Counted from the first letter of the stretch, positions 1 to 6,833 are shown. The stretch: 9,676 nucleotides of DNA from Pirellulaceae bacterium (GCA_020846515.1 JADLDX010000008.1:1-9676); one strand, 5' to 3'. A program made the numbers and translations. Notes: generated by a model from the letters alone, not told the origin.

Positions 1-432
1 AATGTAGAACAGTTGTCCCCAACTGTTCCCCGCTTGCCGACCAAACTCGCACCGATACTGGTCTGTGGTTCGGCAACCTGGTTTGGCAGTTTGTCACGGC
101 ACCTTTGTCCCAAGCAAGCTCTGGTTCATGCGTGTGATGACGCACTGGCGCCAGGGCTGATACAGACGCATTTGGCTGGCGGTGGTCGTCGCGGGTTGTG
201 GCTATCCAGTACACCGTTTGCGGCCTCGGTGGCTGTATCGCGCGCAGCGTGCTGCACAGCCGTGTTGTTGCCTTCCCTGCGAGAATTGGGCGATGCCCTA
301 GCGCAGGCCAATCCGCAATTGCTCATCGTCGATTCACCGCGCTGGACCGTGGCGGCCATCGGCAACTTGGTGCGAACGTTGGTCAAGCATCCGATAGGAG
401 CGAGCGAGGCCGGACCTCGTTCGACCAAATAA
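1..432 (+). CDS. RpiB/LacA-like protein of the microcompartment operon, 5' partial
   Basis: The frame is open from base 1 to the TAA at 430-432, so the gene very probably begins left of the window; the TTG at 13 is only an internal candidate. The visible part is about 143 residues. The stretch running from RGLWLSST through VAVSR to the later LLIVD segment can be laid without gaps over the RpiB/LacA sugar-phosphate isomerase region that in E. coli reads GILICGTG, then AANK, then NVLAFGSRV. On this alignment the catalytic cysteine of RpiB is Ser and the GTGxG loop is STPFA, so isomerase activity is doubtful. Only 4 bp separate it from the EutN/CcmL gene, so it belongs to the same operon. The family assignment is an inference from residue pattern. 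A structural or regulatory role in the microcompartment cluster is possible, but no function is shown by the sequence. Confidence 0.6.
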   Translation, partial: NVEQLSPTVPRLPTKLAPILVCGSATWFGSLSRHLCPKQALVHACDDALAPGLIQTHLAGGGRRGLWLSSTPFAASVAVSRAACCTAVLLPSLRELGDALAQANPQLLIVDSPRWTVAAIGNLVRTLVKHPIGASEAGPRSTK

Positions 433-436
433 CACT

Positions 437-745
437 ATGCAAATATTTAAAGTCATCGGACAAGTCACCCTCAGCCGCAGTCATCCCACCTTTCAAGGTG
501 CGCGATTGTTGGCCACCGAGCCGACCGGTTCAAGCGCGATCGGTGGCCCTGCGCCAGTTGACCCCGACCTGGTCATCGTGTGGGACGAACTGGGGGCAGG
601 CTTAGGGTCACAGATTGCTGTCAGCGATGGCGCCGAAGCAGCCCAACCCTTTAAGCCAGCTCAAAAACCCGTCGACGCATTCAACTCAGCCATTCTGGAC
701 GAAGTCAGTTACGATTCAAAAATTACTCAAGGTTTGAAATTCTAG
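437..745 (+). CDS. EutN/CcmL-family BMC vertex (BMC-P) shell protein
   Basis: This 102-residue protein has the BMC-P (EutN/CcmL) pattern. The N-terminus MQIFKVIGQV matches the first beta strand, followed by the HPTFQGARLL strand-loop, the VIVWDELGAGLGSQI core with the family's conserved GAG.G turn, and the C-terminal PVDA..SAILD segment. The length fits the usual 85-105 residues. Proteins of this fold form pentamers that cap the vertices of microcompartment shells. No clear ribosome binding site precedes the ATG. It starts 4 bp after the previous stop and ends 9 bp before the aldolase start, so translational coupling is likely. Planctomycete BMC loci carry several BMC-P paralogues (the pvmH, pvmK and pvmM genes of Planctopirus limnophila, from memory); which one this corresponds to cannot be decided here. 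Confidence 0.9.
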   Translation: MQIFKVIGQVTLSRSHPTFQGARLLATEPTGSSAIGGPAPVDPDLVIVWDELGAGLGSQIAVSDGAEAAQPFKPAQKPVDAFNSAILDEVSYDSKITQGLKF

Positions 746-754
746 GATTCACGC

Positions 755-1657
755 ATGATTAACGCGCACAAGATTAAACAAGACATCTGCGAGATTGGTC
801 AACGCATTTACAATAAAGGTTTTGCCGCCGCCAATGACGGTAACATCACGGTTCGCATCAGCGAAAACGAAGTACTATGCACGCCGACCATGCAGTCCAA
901 AGGCTTTCTCAAGCCCGATGACATTTGCTTGATCGATATGACGGGCAAGCAGTTGGCCGGTCGCAAGAAACGCAGCAGCGAAGCCCTCTTGCATCTGGAA
1001 ATCTATCGTCAACGTGCCGACATCAAGTCGGTCGTGCATTGCCATCCGCCACATGCCACTGCCTTCGCAGTAGCTCGCGAGCCCATTCCTCAGTGCGTAT
1101 TGCCCGAAGTCGAAGTCTTCTTGGGCGATGTGCCGATTACCAAATATGAAACACCGGGTGGACAAGCGTTCGCCGATACGATTTTGCCATTCGTTCAGAA
1201 ATGCAACGTCATCATCCTGGCCAACCATGGCACTGTTAGCTTCGGTGAGGATGTTGAGAAGGCTTACTGGTGGACCGAGATCTTGGATGCCTATTGCCGC
1301 ATTCTGATGTTGGCCAAGCAATTGGGTAAAGTGAACTATCTCAACGAGCGAGAAAGCCGCGAGTTGCTGACGCTGAAGGACAAGTGGGGCTTCGCTGATC
1401 CTCGCAATACGGAAGATTACAAAAACTGTGACATCTGTGCCAACGATATCTTCCGCGAGAGTTGGGAGGCGGCTGGTGTCACACGGCACGCTTTCGATGC
1501 ACCACCGCCGATGGCGCCAGTGGCTAGTGCCAATTCAGCCAGTGCGCTCGTGAACCAAGCGGTGGCTAGCATGGCGGCTGCAGCACCAGCAGGCATTGAT
1601 GAAGACAAACTGGTCAAACTGATCACCGATCAAGTGCTGGCTCGCCTAAAGGGCTGA
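755..1657 (+). CDS. Class II (zinc) ketose-phosphate aldolase with C-terminal encapsulation peptide
   Basis: This is a 300-residue member of the class II aldolase/adducin family, related to L-fuculose-1-phosphate aldolase. Visible active-site elements are the N-terminal phosphate-site segment NDGN (27-30), SSE at 74-76 with Glu76 as the likely catalytic acid/base, zinc ligands His95 and His97 in HCHPPH, and the third zinc histidine His158 in NHG. The expected reaction is cleavage of fuculose or rhamnulose 1-phosphate to DHAP and L-lactaldehyde. FucA is about 215 residues, and the extra length here is C-terminal: a flexible Ala/Pro/Ser-rich linker (about 247-279), then IDEDKLVKLITDQVLARL (281-298), an amphipathic helix typical of peptides that load enzymes into microcompartments. 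It follows the vertex protein gene by 9 bp and corresponds, from memory, to PvmN of Planctopirus. Substrate specificity is inferred from the family and the locus. Confidence 0.9.
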   Translation: MINAHKIKQDICEIGQRIYNKGFAAANDGNITVRISENEVLCTPTMQSKGFLKPDDICLIDMTGKQLAGRKKRSSEALLHLEIYRQRADIKSVVHCHPPHATAFAVAREPIPQCVLPEVEVFLGDVPITKYETPGGQAFADTILPFVQKCNVIILANHGTVSFGEDVEKAYWWTEILDAYCRILMLAKQLGKVNYLNERESRELLTLKDKWGFADPRNTEDYKNCDICANDIFRESWEAAGVTRHAFDAPPPMAPVASANSASALVNQAVASMAAAAPAGIDEDKLVKLITDQVLARLKG

Positions 1658-1719
1658 GATTCGGTCGCCTGGGGGCGCACTTCGTAGCACGCATTGAAAC
1701 CAACTTTGAGAGTACCAAT

Positions 1720-2661
1720 ATGAAAGTAAGCATTATCGGCGCGGGCGGACTGGTCGGCTCCTGCGCGGCCTTCGCTTTGCAGTGTGGCGGCAAGGTTCGC
1801 GAGTTGGCGCTGCTGGATGTCAACGAGAATCTGGCGGCCGGCCAGGCGTTGGATCTATGGCATGGTTCACCCAGCGTGGCCGATCAGAAGATTGTGTCGG
1901 GTTCGTACGATCAGATTCCTAGCAGCGACATTATCTGTATCACCGCTGGCCTGCGTCGCAAGCCAGAAGAATCACGTCTGGATTTGATTAATCGCAACAC
2001 AGACCTGTTCGTGCAGATCCTGACGCAGGTTAAGTCGGCGGGACTGAAGCCAACCGCGATCGTGTTGGTCGTTAGTAACCCCGTGGATATTCTGACCTAT
2101 GTGGCTGCCCAGCGTCTCGGGTTACCGGCCAATCAAGTGATCGGCTTGGGTACGCAACTGGACACGATTCGTTTTTGTAGCTTGATTGCGGATCACCTCC
2201 AATCGCCACCGACTCAAACGCGAGCTTTGATCCTCGGCGAACACGGCGATAGCATGGTGCCGATTTGGTCCAGCGCTACAGTCGGCGGATTGCCACTGGA
2301 GAAGTTCGAGAAATGGAATCACAACGTAGGCGCGCAGATTTTCACGCGCACGAAAGGCTCCGGTGCCGAAGTCATCTCGAAGAAAGGCGGCGCTGGCTTT
2401 GCGGTAGGCATTGCCATTCGAGACGTGATTGAATCGATTGCTTTGGATCAACGCCGCATTCTGCCAGTCAGTTCGGTGCAAGCGGGATGTTATGGCATTC
2501 GCGACGTTTCGCTATCGGTACCCACCGTGGTAGGACGCACCGGCGTGATCGAACGTTACGAATTAGAGCTGTGGCCTAAAGAGCTTCAAGGCCTGAGAGC
2601 CAGTGCAGCCGCTCTGCGTCCCACGCAAGACGCTGTCATGAAACGCGTTGGCGCAATGTAG
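1720..2661 (+). CDS. Lactate/malate dehydrogenase-family protein (malate-type specificity residue)
   Basis: This 313-residue protein is a complete NAD-dependent 2-hydroxyacid dehydrogenase of the LDH/MDH superfamily. It shows the Rossmann motif GAGGLVG (7-13), Asp33 at the end of the second strand (NAD rather than NADP), the mobile active-site loop RRKPEESR (79-86), Asn120 in VSNPVD, the Asp148/Arg151 substrate pair in LDTIRF, and the catalytic His175 in GEHGDSM. Arg80 occupies the position of dogfish LDH residue 102, where Gln gives lactate and Arg gives malate specificity, so oxaloacetate/malate is the better guess. The start is supported by GAGAG about 8 nt upstream. It follows the aldolase after 62 bp in the same direction and probably recycles NAD(H) for the microcompartment pathway. 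It has no terminal extension resembling an encapsulation peptide, so it may act in the cytosol. Confidence 0.88.
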   Translation: MKVSIIGAGGLVGSCAAFALQCGGKVRELALLDVNENLAAGQALDLWHGSPSVADQKIVSGSYDQIPSSDIICITAGLRRKPEESRLDLINRNTDLFVQILTQVKSAGLKPTAIVLVVSNPVDILTYVAAQRLGLPANQVIGLGTQLDTIRFCSLIADHLQSPPTQTRALILGEHGDSMVPIWSSATVGGLPLEKFEKWNHNVGAQIFTRTKGSGAEVISKKGGAGFAVGIAIRDVIESIALDQRRILPVSSVQAGCYGIRDVSLSVPTVVGRTGVIERYELELWPKELQGLRASAAALRPTQDAVMKRVGAM

Positions 2662-2696
2662 TCAGCCCTGCGGGGTGGTCGACGAAGCATTTTAGA

Positions 2697-2766
2697 AGCG
2701 GAACGGCGCAAGCCGTCCGGTAAATCCCGGTAGTTATCGGAACCGGAGGGCTTGCGCCCAACCGCT
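2697..2766. repeat. Long imperfect inverted repeat (REP-like palindromic element)
   Basis: The 25-nt arms at 2697-2721 and 2742-2766 are reverse complements at 21 of 25 positions around a 20-nt loop. Both arms contain a GGCTTGCGCC-type core in opposite orientation. The element lies 35 bp past the dehydrogenase stop, in the convergent gap. There is no U-run directly after the stem, so it resembles a dispersed palindromic repeat more than a simple terminator. Whether it is repeated elsewhere in the genome cannot be seen from this window. Confidence 0.7.
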
Positions 2767-2774
2767 ACAAATGC

Positions 2775-2840
2775 ACCCTCGCCGAAAAAACACGCTCTCG
2801 CGCGTGCTTTTTCAACCCTCCCTAAAGGGAGAGTTAGTTC
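2775..2840 (-). repeat. Two-hairpin repeat, copy 4 (reads on the - strand)
   Basis: Read on the - strand this begins GAACTAACTCTCCC, forms a short hairpin with AGGGAGGG, continues with a GAAAAAGCACGC hairpin and ends in CGGCGAGGG. The order of parts is the same as in the three copies at 6834-7155 (GGAACTAACCCTCCC, hairpin, GGGAGGGTCGA, hairpin, GGGGAGGG). It is the most diverged copy. Its second hairpin doubles as the terminator candidate at 2785-2812. Confidence 0.6.
2785..2812. terminator. Bidirectional intrinsic terminator candidate
   Basis: An A6 run and CACGC (2785-2795) pair with GCGTG and T5 (2802-2812) around a 6-nt loop, with one mismatch in the 11-bp stem. Oligo-A on one side and oligo-T on the other give a U-tract in either direction. 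The position between the convergent dehydrogenase gene and nrdJ suits a shared terminator. Confidence 0.55.
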
Positions 2841-2864
2841 TGCCGCTGCGCAGCATCGCTAAGC

Positions 2865-2899
2865 ACTAATAACTAATAGCTAATAACTAATAGCTAATG
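2865..2899. repeat. Five tandem heptamers of RCTAATA
   Basis: The units ACTAATA, ACTAATA, GCTAATA, ACTAATA and GCTAATG follow each other without gaps at 2865-2899. The alternation gives a higher-order 14-nt unit (ACTAATAGCTAATA). It is AT-rich against a GC-rich background. On the - strand it reads as a T-rich tract just past the nrdJ hairpin. Confidence 0.85.
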
Positions 2900-2940
2900 A
2901 GGGGCACGAGCAGTTCACTGCTCGTGCCCGCTGTCATTAG
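2894..2940 (-). terminator. Strong hairpin after nrdJ, probable terminator
   Basis: A perfect 12-bp stem (2902-2913 with 2918-2929, core GGGCACGAGCAG, loop TTCA) is extended by a second 7-bp pairing, CTAATGA (2894-2900) with TCATTAG (2934-2940). It begins 11 bp past the nrdJ stop. On the - strand the stem is followed by the T-rich complement of the heptamer array, which is compatible with intrinsic termination although it is not a pure U-run. Confidence 0.6.
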
Positions 2941-2951
2941 TAGTCGAGTTC

Positions 2952-5900
2952 TTAGCTGCAGCCCATCGAGTTGCCGCAGTTGTGACACAGGTAGCAATTG
3001 CCATTTCGCACTGTGATGGAACCACAGTTGTCGCAGGTCGGTGCGTCGGATTGGAAACGCGCGAACTGAGCGTTGCGATTGTTACCGCTTTCGCTGGTCT
3101 CGTTGAACATCGCCCCGGCTCGCTCCAGCGTCTCGTTATCCACGATCATCTGACTGCGAGTAAACCGCGCGGCCGTGGTGATGGCTTCGTCGGTAACCGG
3201 GCCGCCATTGCCATCGACTTTCTTCGCGGTGCTCGTGCCAACGGAAGCCGTTGGAGTCGAAGCCGACTTTGGCTTGCTCTCCATGGCCACCTTCGTAGTT
3301 CCTTGATTGGCCGCCTGGGAACCCGCTTTCGGGGCCGCAGTTGGGTCGGCAGAAGGCTGACCAAGTTTACCGCTCAGTGAACTGCCGCGCGTGGCCGGCT
3401 GGCCGTTACCTTTGCTGGCCGCTGGAACCGTGTCGGTGGTTGGTGATGCTGCGACAGCGGCTTTACCACTGGTTGCTGCACTGGCACCAACATTAGCACT
3501 GGCACTGGCACCAACATTAGCACTAGCACTGGCACCAGAACTAGCAGCACTTGCATTTCCGCTGGCTGGTGCGGTCAAGTTGCCGACTGCGTTGGCAGTC
3601 GGTTCACTTTTCAGCATACCGGTCATAGCTTCGCGAAAGCCGGCGATGAAGGTGATGCCCATCCAACGGAAGATGTAGTCGACCATGCTCTTGGCGATAC
3701 GGATATCGGGATTGGTCGTGTGTCCCATGGGTTCGAACCGCGTATGGCTGAACTTGTTGACCAGGACTTCCAGGGGTACACCGTATTGCAGCGACAAGGA
3801 GATGGCAGTGCCGAAGCTGTCCATCAATCCGCCGACGGTGCTCCCTTCTTTGGCCATGGTGATAAACAGTTCACCGGGGCGGCCGTCGGGATACAGCCCT
3901 ACATTCAGATAACCTTCGTGGCCACTGATGTTGAACTTGTGCGTGATCGATTGTCGCGTATCCGGCAATCGTTCACGGCGTGGTTTGTAAACGATTTTCT
4001 CAACCAGTTTCTCAGCCGCTTTGTCGGTTTCCGACTTGGTCGACAGCGGTTGACTCTGCTTGGAACCGTCGCGGTAAATTGCGATGGCTTTCAAGCCGAG
4101 TTCCCAACCCCAGAAGTAAGCGTCGGCGATATCTTGCACGCTGACGTCGCTGGGCATATTGACTGTCTTGGAGATAGCGCCCGAGAGAAACGGTTGTGCG
4201 GCGGCCATCATTTGCACGTGCGCTTGCCAGGCGATACTGCGCGTACCTTTGGCCGGCTTGAATGCACAATCGAACACCACCAGGTGCTCCTCGTCCAAGA
4301 ACGGAGCTCCTTCGATCGTGTCGTTCGCATCCACGTAATCGATGATTGCCTTGACCTGCTCGGGCGTGTAGCCCAACGTTTGCAGGCCGAGGGCCACCGA
4401 GCGATTGACGATCTTCATCATGCCGCCGCCGGCCAGTTGCTTGTACTTGACCAGCGCGATATCTGGTTCGATACCCGTCGTATCGCAGTCCATCATGAAA
4501 CTGATCGTACCGGTGGGTGCCAGCACGGTCGCTTGAGCATTTCGATAACCGTACTTGTCACCGAGCTCCAGCACCTTGTCCCACAATTGTCGCGCGGCGT
4601 CCTTCAGATAACTTGGACCAGCGTCATCGATGGCTTCCACCGCGTCGCGGTGCATGCGCATAACGCGCGACATCGGTTGCTGATTGTTTTCGTACTCTTC
4701 AAATGGTCCTACCACGCCCGCCATTTCGGCACTGGTCAAGTTGGCCGCACCATGCAACAGGGCAGTGAGCGAGCCGCAGATTCCACGAGCTTCTTCGGAA
4801 TCATAGGCAGCACCAGCCGTCATGATCAGGCTGCCTAGGTTCGAATAACCCAAGCCCAACGGTCGATACTTGTGGCTGTTGAACGCAATGCGATCCGTGG
4901 GATAGCTTGCGTGATCAACCAGAATCTCTTGAGCGATGAAGAAAATACGACAAGCGGCCGTGAACCCGTCAACGTCGAAAGTACCGTCAGCCTGCCGGAA
5001 CTTCATCAAGTTGATACTGGCCAGGTTGCAAGCCGTATTGTCCAGGAACATGTATTCCGAACAAGGGTTGCTGGCATTAATTGGCCCGGAGTTCGAGCAG
5101 GTGTGCCACTTGTTGATCGTCGTGTCATATTGCACGCCTGGATCACCACAATGCCACGCGCAGTCAGCCATGCGGCTGAGGATTTCTCGGGCGTCATACT
5201 CCGGCGGTACACCGCGAGCTTTGTCGCTGACCCAAGTCGTACGCCATTTCTCACCTTCGCGCACGGCCTGCATAAAGTCATCGGTGACCCGCACCGACAA
5301 GTTCGCATTTTGGAAACAGACCGACGAATAGGCTTCGCCATTGAAGTTCGATTCGTAACCTTCACGAATCAAGGCATGCGCCTTTTTCTCTTCGCGCCAT
5401 TTGCACTCGATGAACTCGAGAATGTCAGGGTGCGAGACTTTCAGCGACTGCATCTTGGCGGCGCGTCGAGTCTTGCCACCGCTCTTGACCACGCCGGCAA
5501 TCGAATCGTAAACCCGCATGAAAGAAAGCGGGCCCGAAGGCGTACCACCGCCGGAGAGCTTCTCACGACTACTGCGAATGGTCGACAGGTCGGTACCTGT
5601 GCCACTACCAAACTTGAACAGTTTGGCTTCGCTGGCAGCCAGTCGCATAATATCTTCCATGTTGTCTTCGACACTTTGGATAAAGCAAGCCGACCCCTGC
5701 GGATATTCGTACGGGTTGTCTGGCTGCTCCACCTGCTTGGTATCACGGTTGTAACGATAGGTACACTTGGCCCCCACAACTCCGTACTGCTGGAACAAGC
5801 CTACGTTGAACCAAACCGGCGAATTGAATGAACCGTATTGGTGCAAGCACAACCAAGACAGCTCGCGATAGAAACGTTCTCCGTCGGCAGGCGAGTCAAA

Positions 5901-6257
5901 GTAACCGTCCTCGATTCCCCAGTCGGTTAGGGTGCGCGAGACGCGGTGCACCAACTGACGCACGCTCTTCTCGCGCTGCGCCGTGCCGGGTTCACCATAG
6001 AAATATTTGCTGACTACCACGTTGGTCGCCAACTGGCTCCAACTAGCTGGGATTTCGCAGTCAGTCTGTTCAAACAACGGCTTGCCGTTCTCGTCCTTGA
6101 TTACTGCCTTACGTACTTCCCAATCGACTGTCTCAAACGGATCAACGGCCTCAGCCGGACAAAAGCGTTCTTCGATATGCAAGCCCATGCGATTGCCTCG
6201 CAGCTTGGAAGTAAAACGAGCACGACGCTGACTGCGTCCCAATTCAACAGTGGCCAT
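2952..6257 (-). CDS. nrdJ: Adenosylcobalamin-dependent class II ribonucleotide reductase
   Basis: The protein has 1101 residues from the ATG at 6257. That start is chosen because AAGGAG lies 9 nt upstream; the frame stays open to a TTG nine codons earlier that lacks such a site. It makes deoxyribonucleotides by cobalamin-dependent radical chemistry and needs no oxygen. NPCSE places Asn397, the thiyl-radical Cys399 and Glu401. The redox pair is likely Cys191 (GSACFIQS) and Cys410 (NTACNLAS), with the 11-residue Cys399-Cys410 spacing known for NrdJ. A PTGTISF phosphate loop lies near 581-587 and a TSCPD-type domain covers about 775-865. Residues about 881-1026 are a low-complexity Ala/Ser/Gly/Lys linker. 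The C-terminus is cysteine-rich (Cys1075, 1078, 1088, 1091, 1094, 1100), a zinc-finger/redox tail. NrdR-type boxes lie upstream. No nrdAB or nrdDG genes are in the window. Confidence 0.97.
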   Translation of the reverse strand: MATVELGRSQRRARFTSKLRGNRMGLHIEERFCPAEAVDPFETVDWEVRKAVIKDENGKPLFEQTDCEIPASWSQLATNVVVSKYFYGEPGTAQREKSVRQLVHRVSRTLTDWGIEDGYFDSPADGERFYRELSWLCLHQYGSFNSPVWFNVGLFQQYGVVGAKCTYRYNRDTKQVEQPDNPYEYPQGSACFIQSVEDNMEDIMRLAASEAKLFKFGSGTGTDLSTIRSSREKLSGGGTPSGPLSFMRVYDSIAGVVKSGGKTRRAAKMQSLKVSHPDILEFIECKWREEKKAHALIREGYESNFNGEAYSSVCFQNANLSVRVTDDFMQAVREGEKWRTTWVSDKARGVPPEYDAREILSRMADCAWHCGDPGVQYDTTINKWHTCSNSGPINASNPCSEYMFLDNTACNLASINLMKFRQADGTFDVDGFTAACRIFFIAQEILVDHASYPTDRIAFNSHKYRPLGLGYSNLGSLIMTAGAAYDSEEARGICGSLTALLHGAANLTSAEMAGVVGPFEEYENNQQPMSRVMRMHRDAVEAIDDAGPSYLKDAARQLWDKVLELGDKYGYRNAQATVLAPTGTISFMMDCDTTGIEPDIALVKYKQLAGGGMMKIVNRSVALGLQTLGYTPEQVKAIIDYVDANDTIEGAPFLDEEHLVVFDCAFKPAKGTRSIAWQAHVQMMAAAQPFLSGAISKTVNMPSDVSVQDIADAYFWGWELGLKAIAIYRDGSKQSQPLSTKSETDKAAEKLVEKIVYKPRRERLPDTRQSITHKFNISGHEGYLNVGLYPDGRPGELFITMAKEGSTVGGLMDSFGTAISLSLQYGVPLEVLVNKFSHTRFEPMGHTTNPDIRIAKSMVDYIFRWMGITFIAGFREAMTGMLKSEPTANAVGNLTAPASGNASAASSGASASANVGASASANVGASAATSGKAAVAASPTTDTVPAASKGNGQPATRGSSLSGKLGQPSADPTAAPKAGSQAANQGTTKVAMESKPKSASTPTASVGTSTAKKVDGNGGPVTDEAITTAARFTRSQMIVDNETLERAGAMFNETSESGNNRNAQFARFQSDAPTCDNCGSITVRNGNCYLCHNCGNSMGCS
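3478..3549 (-). repeat. 24-nt tandem repeat inside nrdJ (ASASANVG-type octapeptide)
   Basis: Units at 3478-3501 and 3502-3525 differ at one base (the last); a third, degenerate unit covers 3526-3549. The repeat is in frame (8 codons) and encodes the GASASANV repeat in the low-complexity linker of NrdJ. Copy number could change by slippage without breaking the frame. Confidence 0.85.
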
Positions 6258-6514
6258 CCTGAAAAACTCCTTCACCCACAACAACGAAGAAAAGTGAATC
6301 TGCGGAGTCTCGCGAAATGCCGGACACGTTTGGTCATGAGCACGAGGCGACGCAGACAGCGATCCGGCCCCATTTGTTTGCTCGACGAAATACCAAACGA
6401 GTTGCTCCCGCGAACCTCCTGAAAATCGGCTGGCTGGGCGTGGTGCACCTTGCTACCGCGGCGTTTCCGTCCGCTACCAAAGATTCCTAGACCCAAACAA
6501 TAACCACGGGATTA
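6258..6514 (-). other. nrdJ 5' leader region, no gene seen
   Basis: This stretch lies between the nrdJ start and the NrdR-type boxes. The predicted promoter implies that it is transcribed as a long untranslated leader. A small hairpin at 6458-6474 has GCGG/CCGC and CG/CG pairs closing a GAAA tetraloop when read on the - strand. I looked for cobalamin riboswitch core elements, because the enzyme uses B12, and did not recognise any. A 74-codon TTG-started frame here has no supporting ribosome site or recognisable product. Confidence 0.45.
6267..6272 (-). promoter_or_regulatory. Ribosome binding site deciding the nrdJ start
   Basis: AAGGAG on the - strand, with 9 nt between it and the ATG at 6257-6255. 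It falls inside the nine-codon upstream extension of the frame, so it argues for the ATG rather than the TTG at 6284. Confidence 0.8.
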
Positions 6515-6532
6515 ACCACTACCTGTAGTGTA
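6515..6532. promoter_or_regulatory. NrdR box, proximal
   Basis: CACTACCTGTAGTG (6517-6530) is a perfect 6+6 palindrome around CT and resembles the NrdR consensus ACACTATATATAGTGT. NrdR is an ATP-cone repressor that controls ribonucleotide reductase genes through paired boxes. Its centre is 31 bp from the second box, three helical turns, the spacing usual for NrdR pairs. Confidence 0.75.
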
Positions 6533-6545
6533 CACTTGTTTTGAA

Positions 6546-6562
6546 AGCACTACATGTAGCAA
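6546..6562. promoter_or_regulatory. NrdR box, distal
   Basis: GCACTACATGTAGCA contains the perfect palindrome CTACATGTAG (6550-6559). It begins 8 nt past the -10 element of the predicted nrdJ promoter, so a bound repressor would cover the transcription start. Confidence 0.75.
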
Positions 6563-6570
6563 CGTCAGGA

Positions 6571-6598
6571 ATCTTAGCGAGTGCCCCTAGGTTGTCAA
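6571..6598 (-). promoter_or_regulatory. Predicted sigma-70-type promoter of nrdJ
   Basis: On the - strand a perfect TTGACA (6598-6593) is followed after 16 nt by TAAGAT (6576-6571, 4 of 6 matches to TATAAT). The expected start is near 6564, directly at the distal NrdR box, which would place repressor over the initiation site. Planctomycete promoter consensus is poorly known to me, so this rests on the bacterial sigma-70 model. Confidence 0.55.
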
Positions 6599-6833
6599 AT
6601 TCCCATAGCCACAGTTCGCAAGTGACGTTCGATTCAGCACTTGGAGCGATCGAGTCCCTAGGCCGAGTTGGCCCCTTCCGCGGGACCACAGGCGGTAACC
6701 AATGATGCTGCAAGGGTTTGTGAAGAACTCATGAACAATGCTAGCAATCGATTCGGCTCATGAAGAAGAGATAAAAAAAGTCAAATGCCGGCGACCTGTG
6801 TAAACATGGGGCGTATGGGCAATGTGGGTGACA
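6599..6833. other. Intergenic stretch with no recognised feature
   Basis: I see no gene, RNA or clear repeat here. Short open frames on the - strand have no ribosome site and no recognisable product. It separates the nrdJ promoter from the repeat island. Confidence 0.5.

Noticed and set aside
198..605. 135-codon + strand frame spanning the RpiB-like and EutN genes
   Set aside because: It overlaps two adjacent genes in another frame; the EutN family match in the other frame is convincing.
3720..5831. Long + strand open frames (3720-4838 and 4872-5831) antisense to nrdJ
   Set aside because: They mirror a strongly conserved, motif-complete NrdJ on the other strand, and their translations show no recognisable domain.
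6258..6284. TTG-initiated N-terminal extension of NrdJ by nine residues
   Set aside because: The AAGGAG site lies within this extension, correctly spaced for the ATG at 6257.
6272..6496. 74-codon leader ORF upstream of nrdJ (- strand)
   Set aside because: It has a TTG start, no ribosome site, no recognisable product, and overlaps the nrdJ ribosome-site region.
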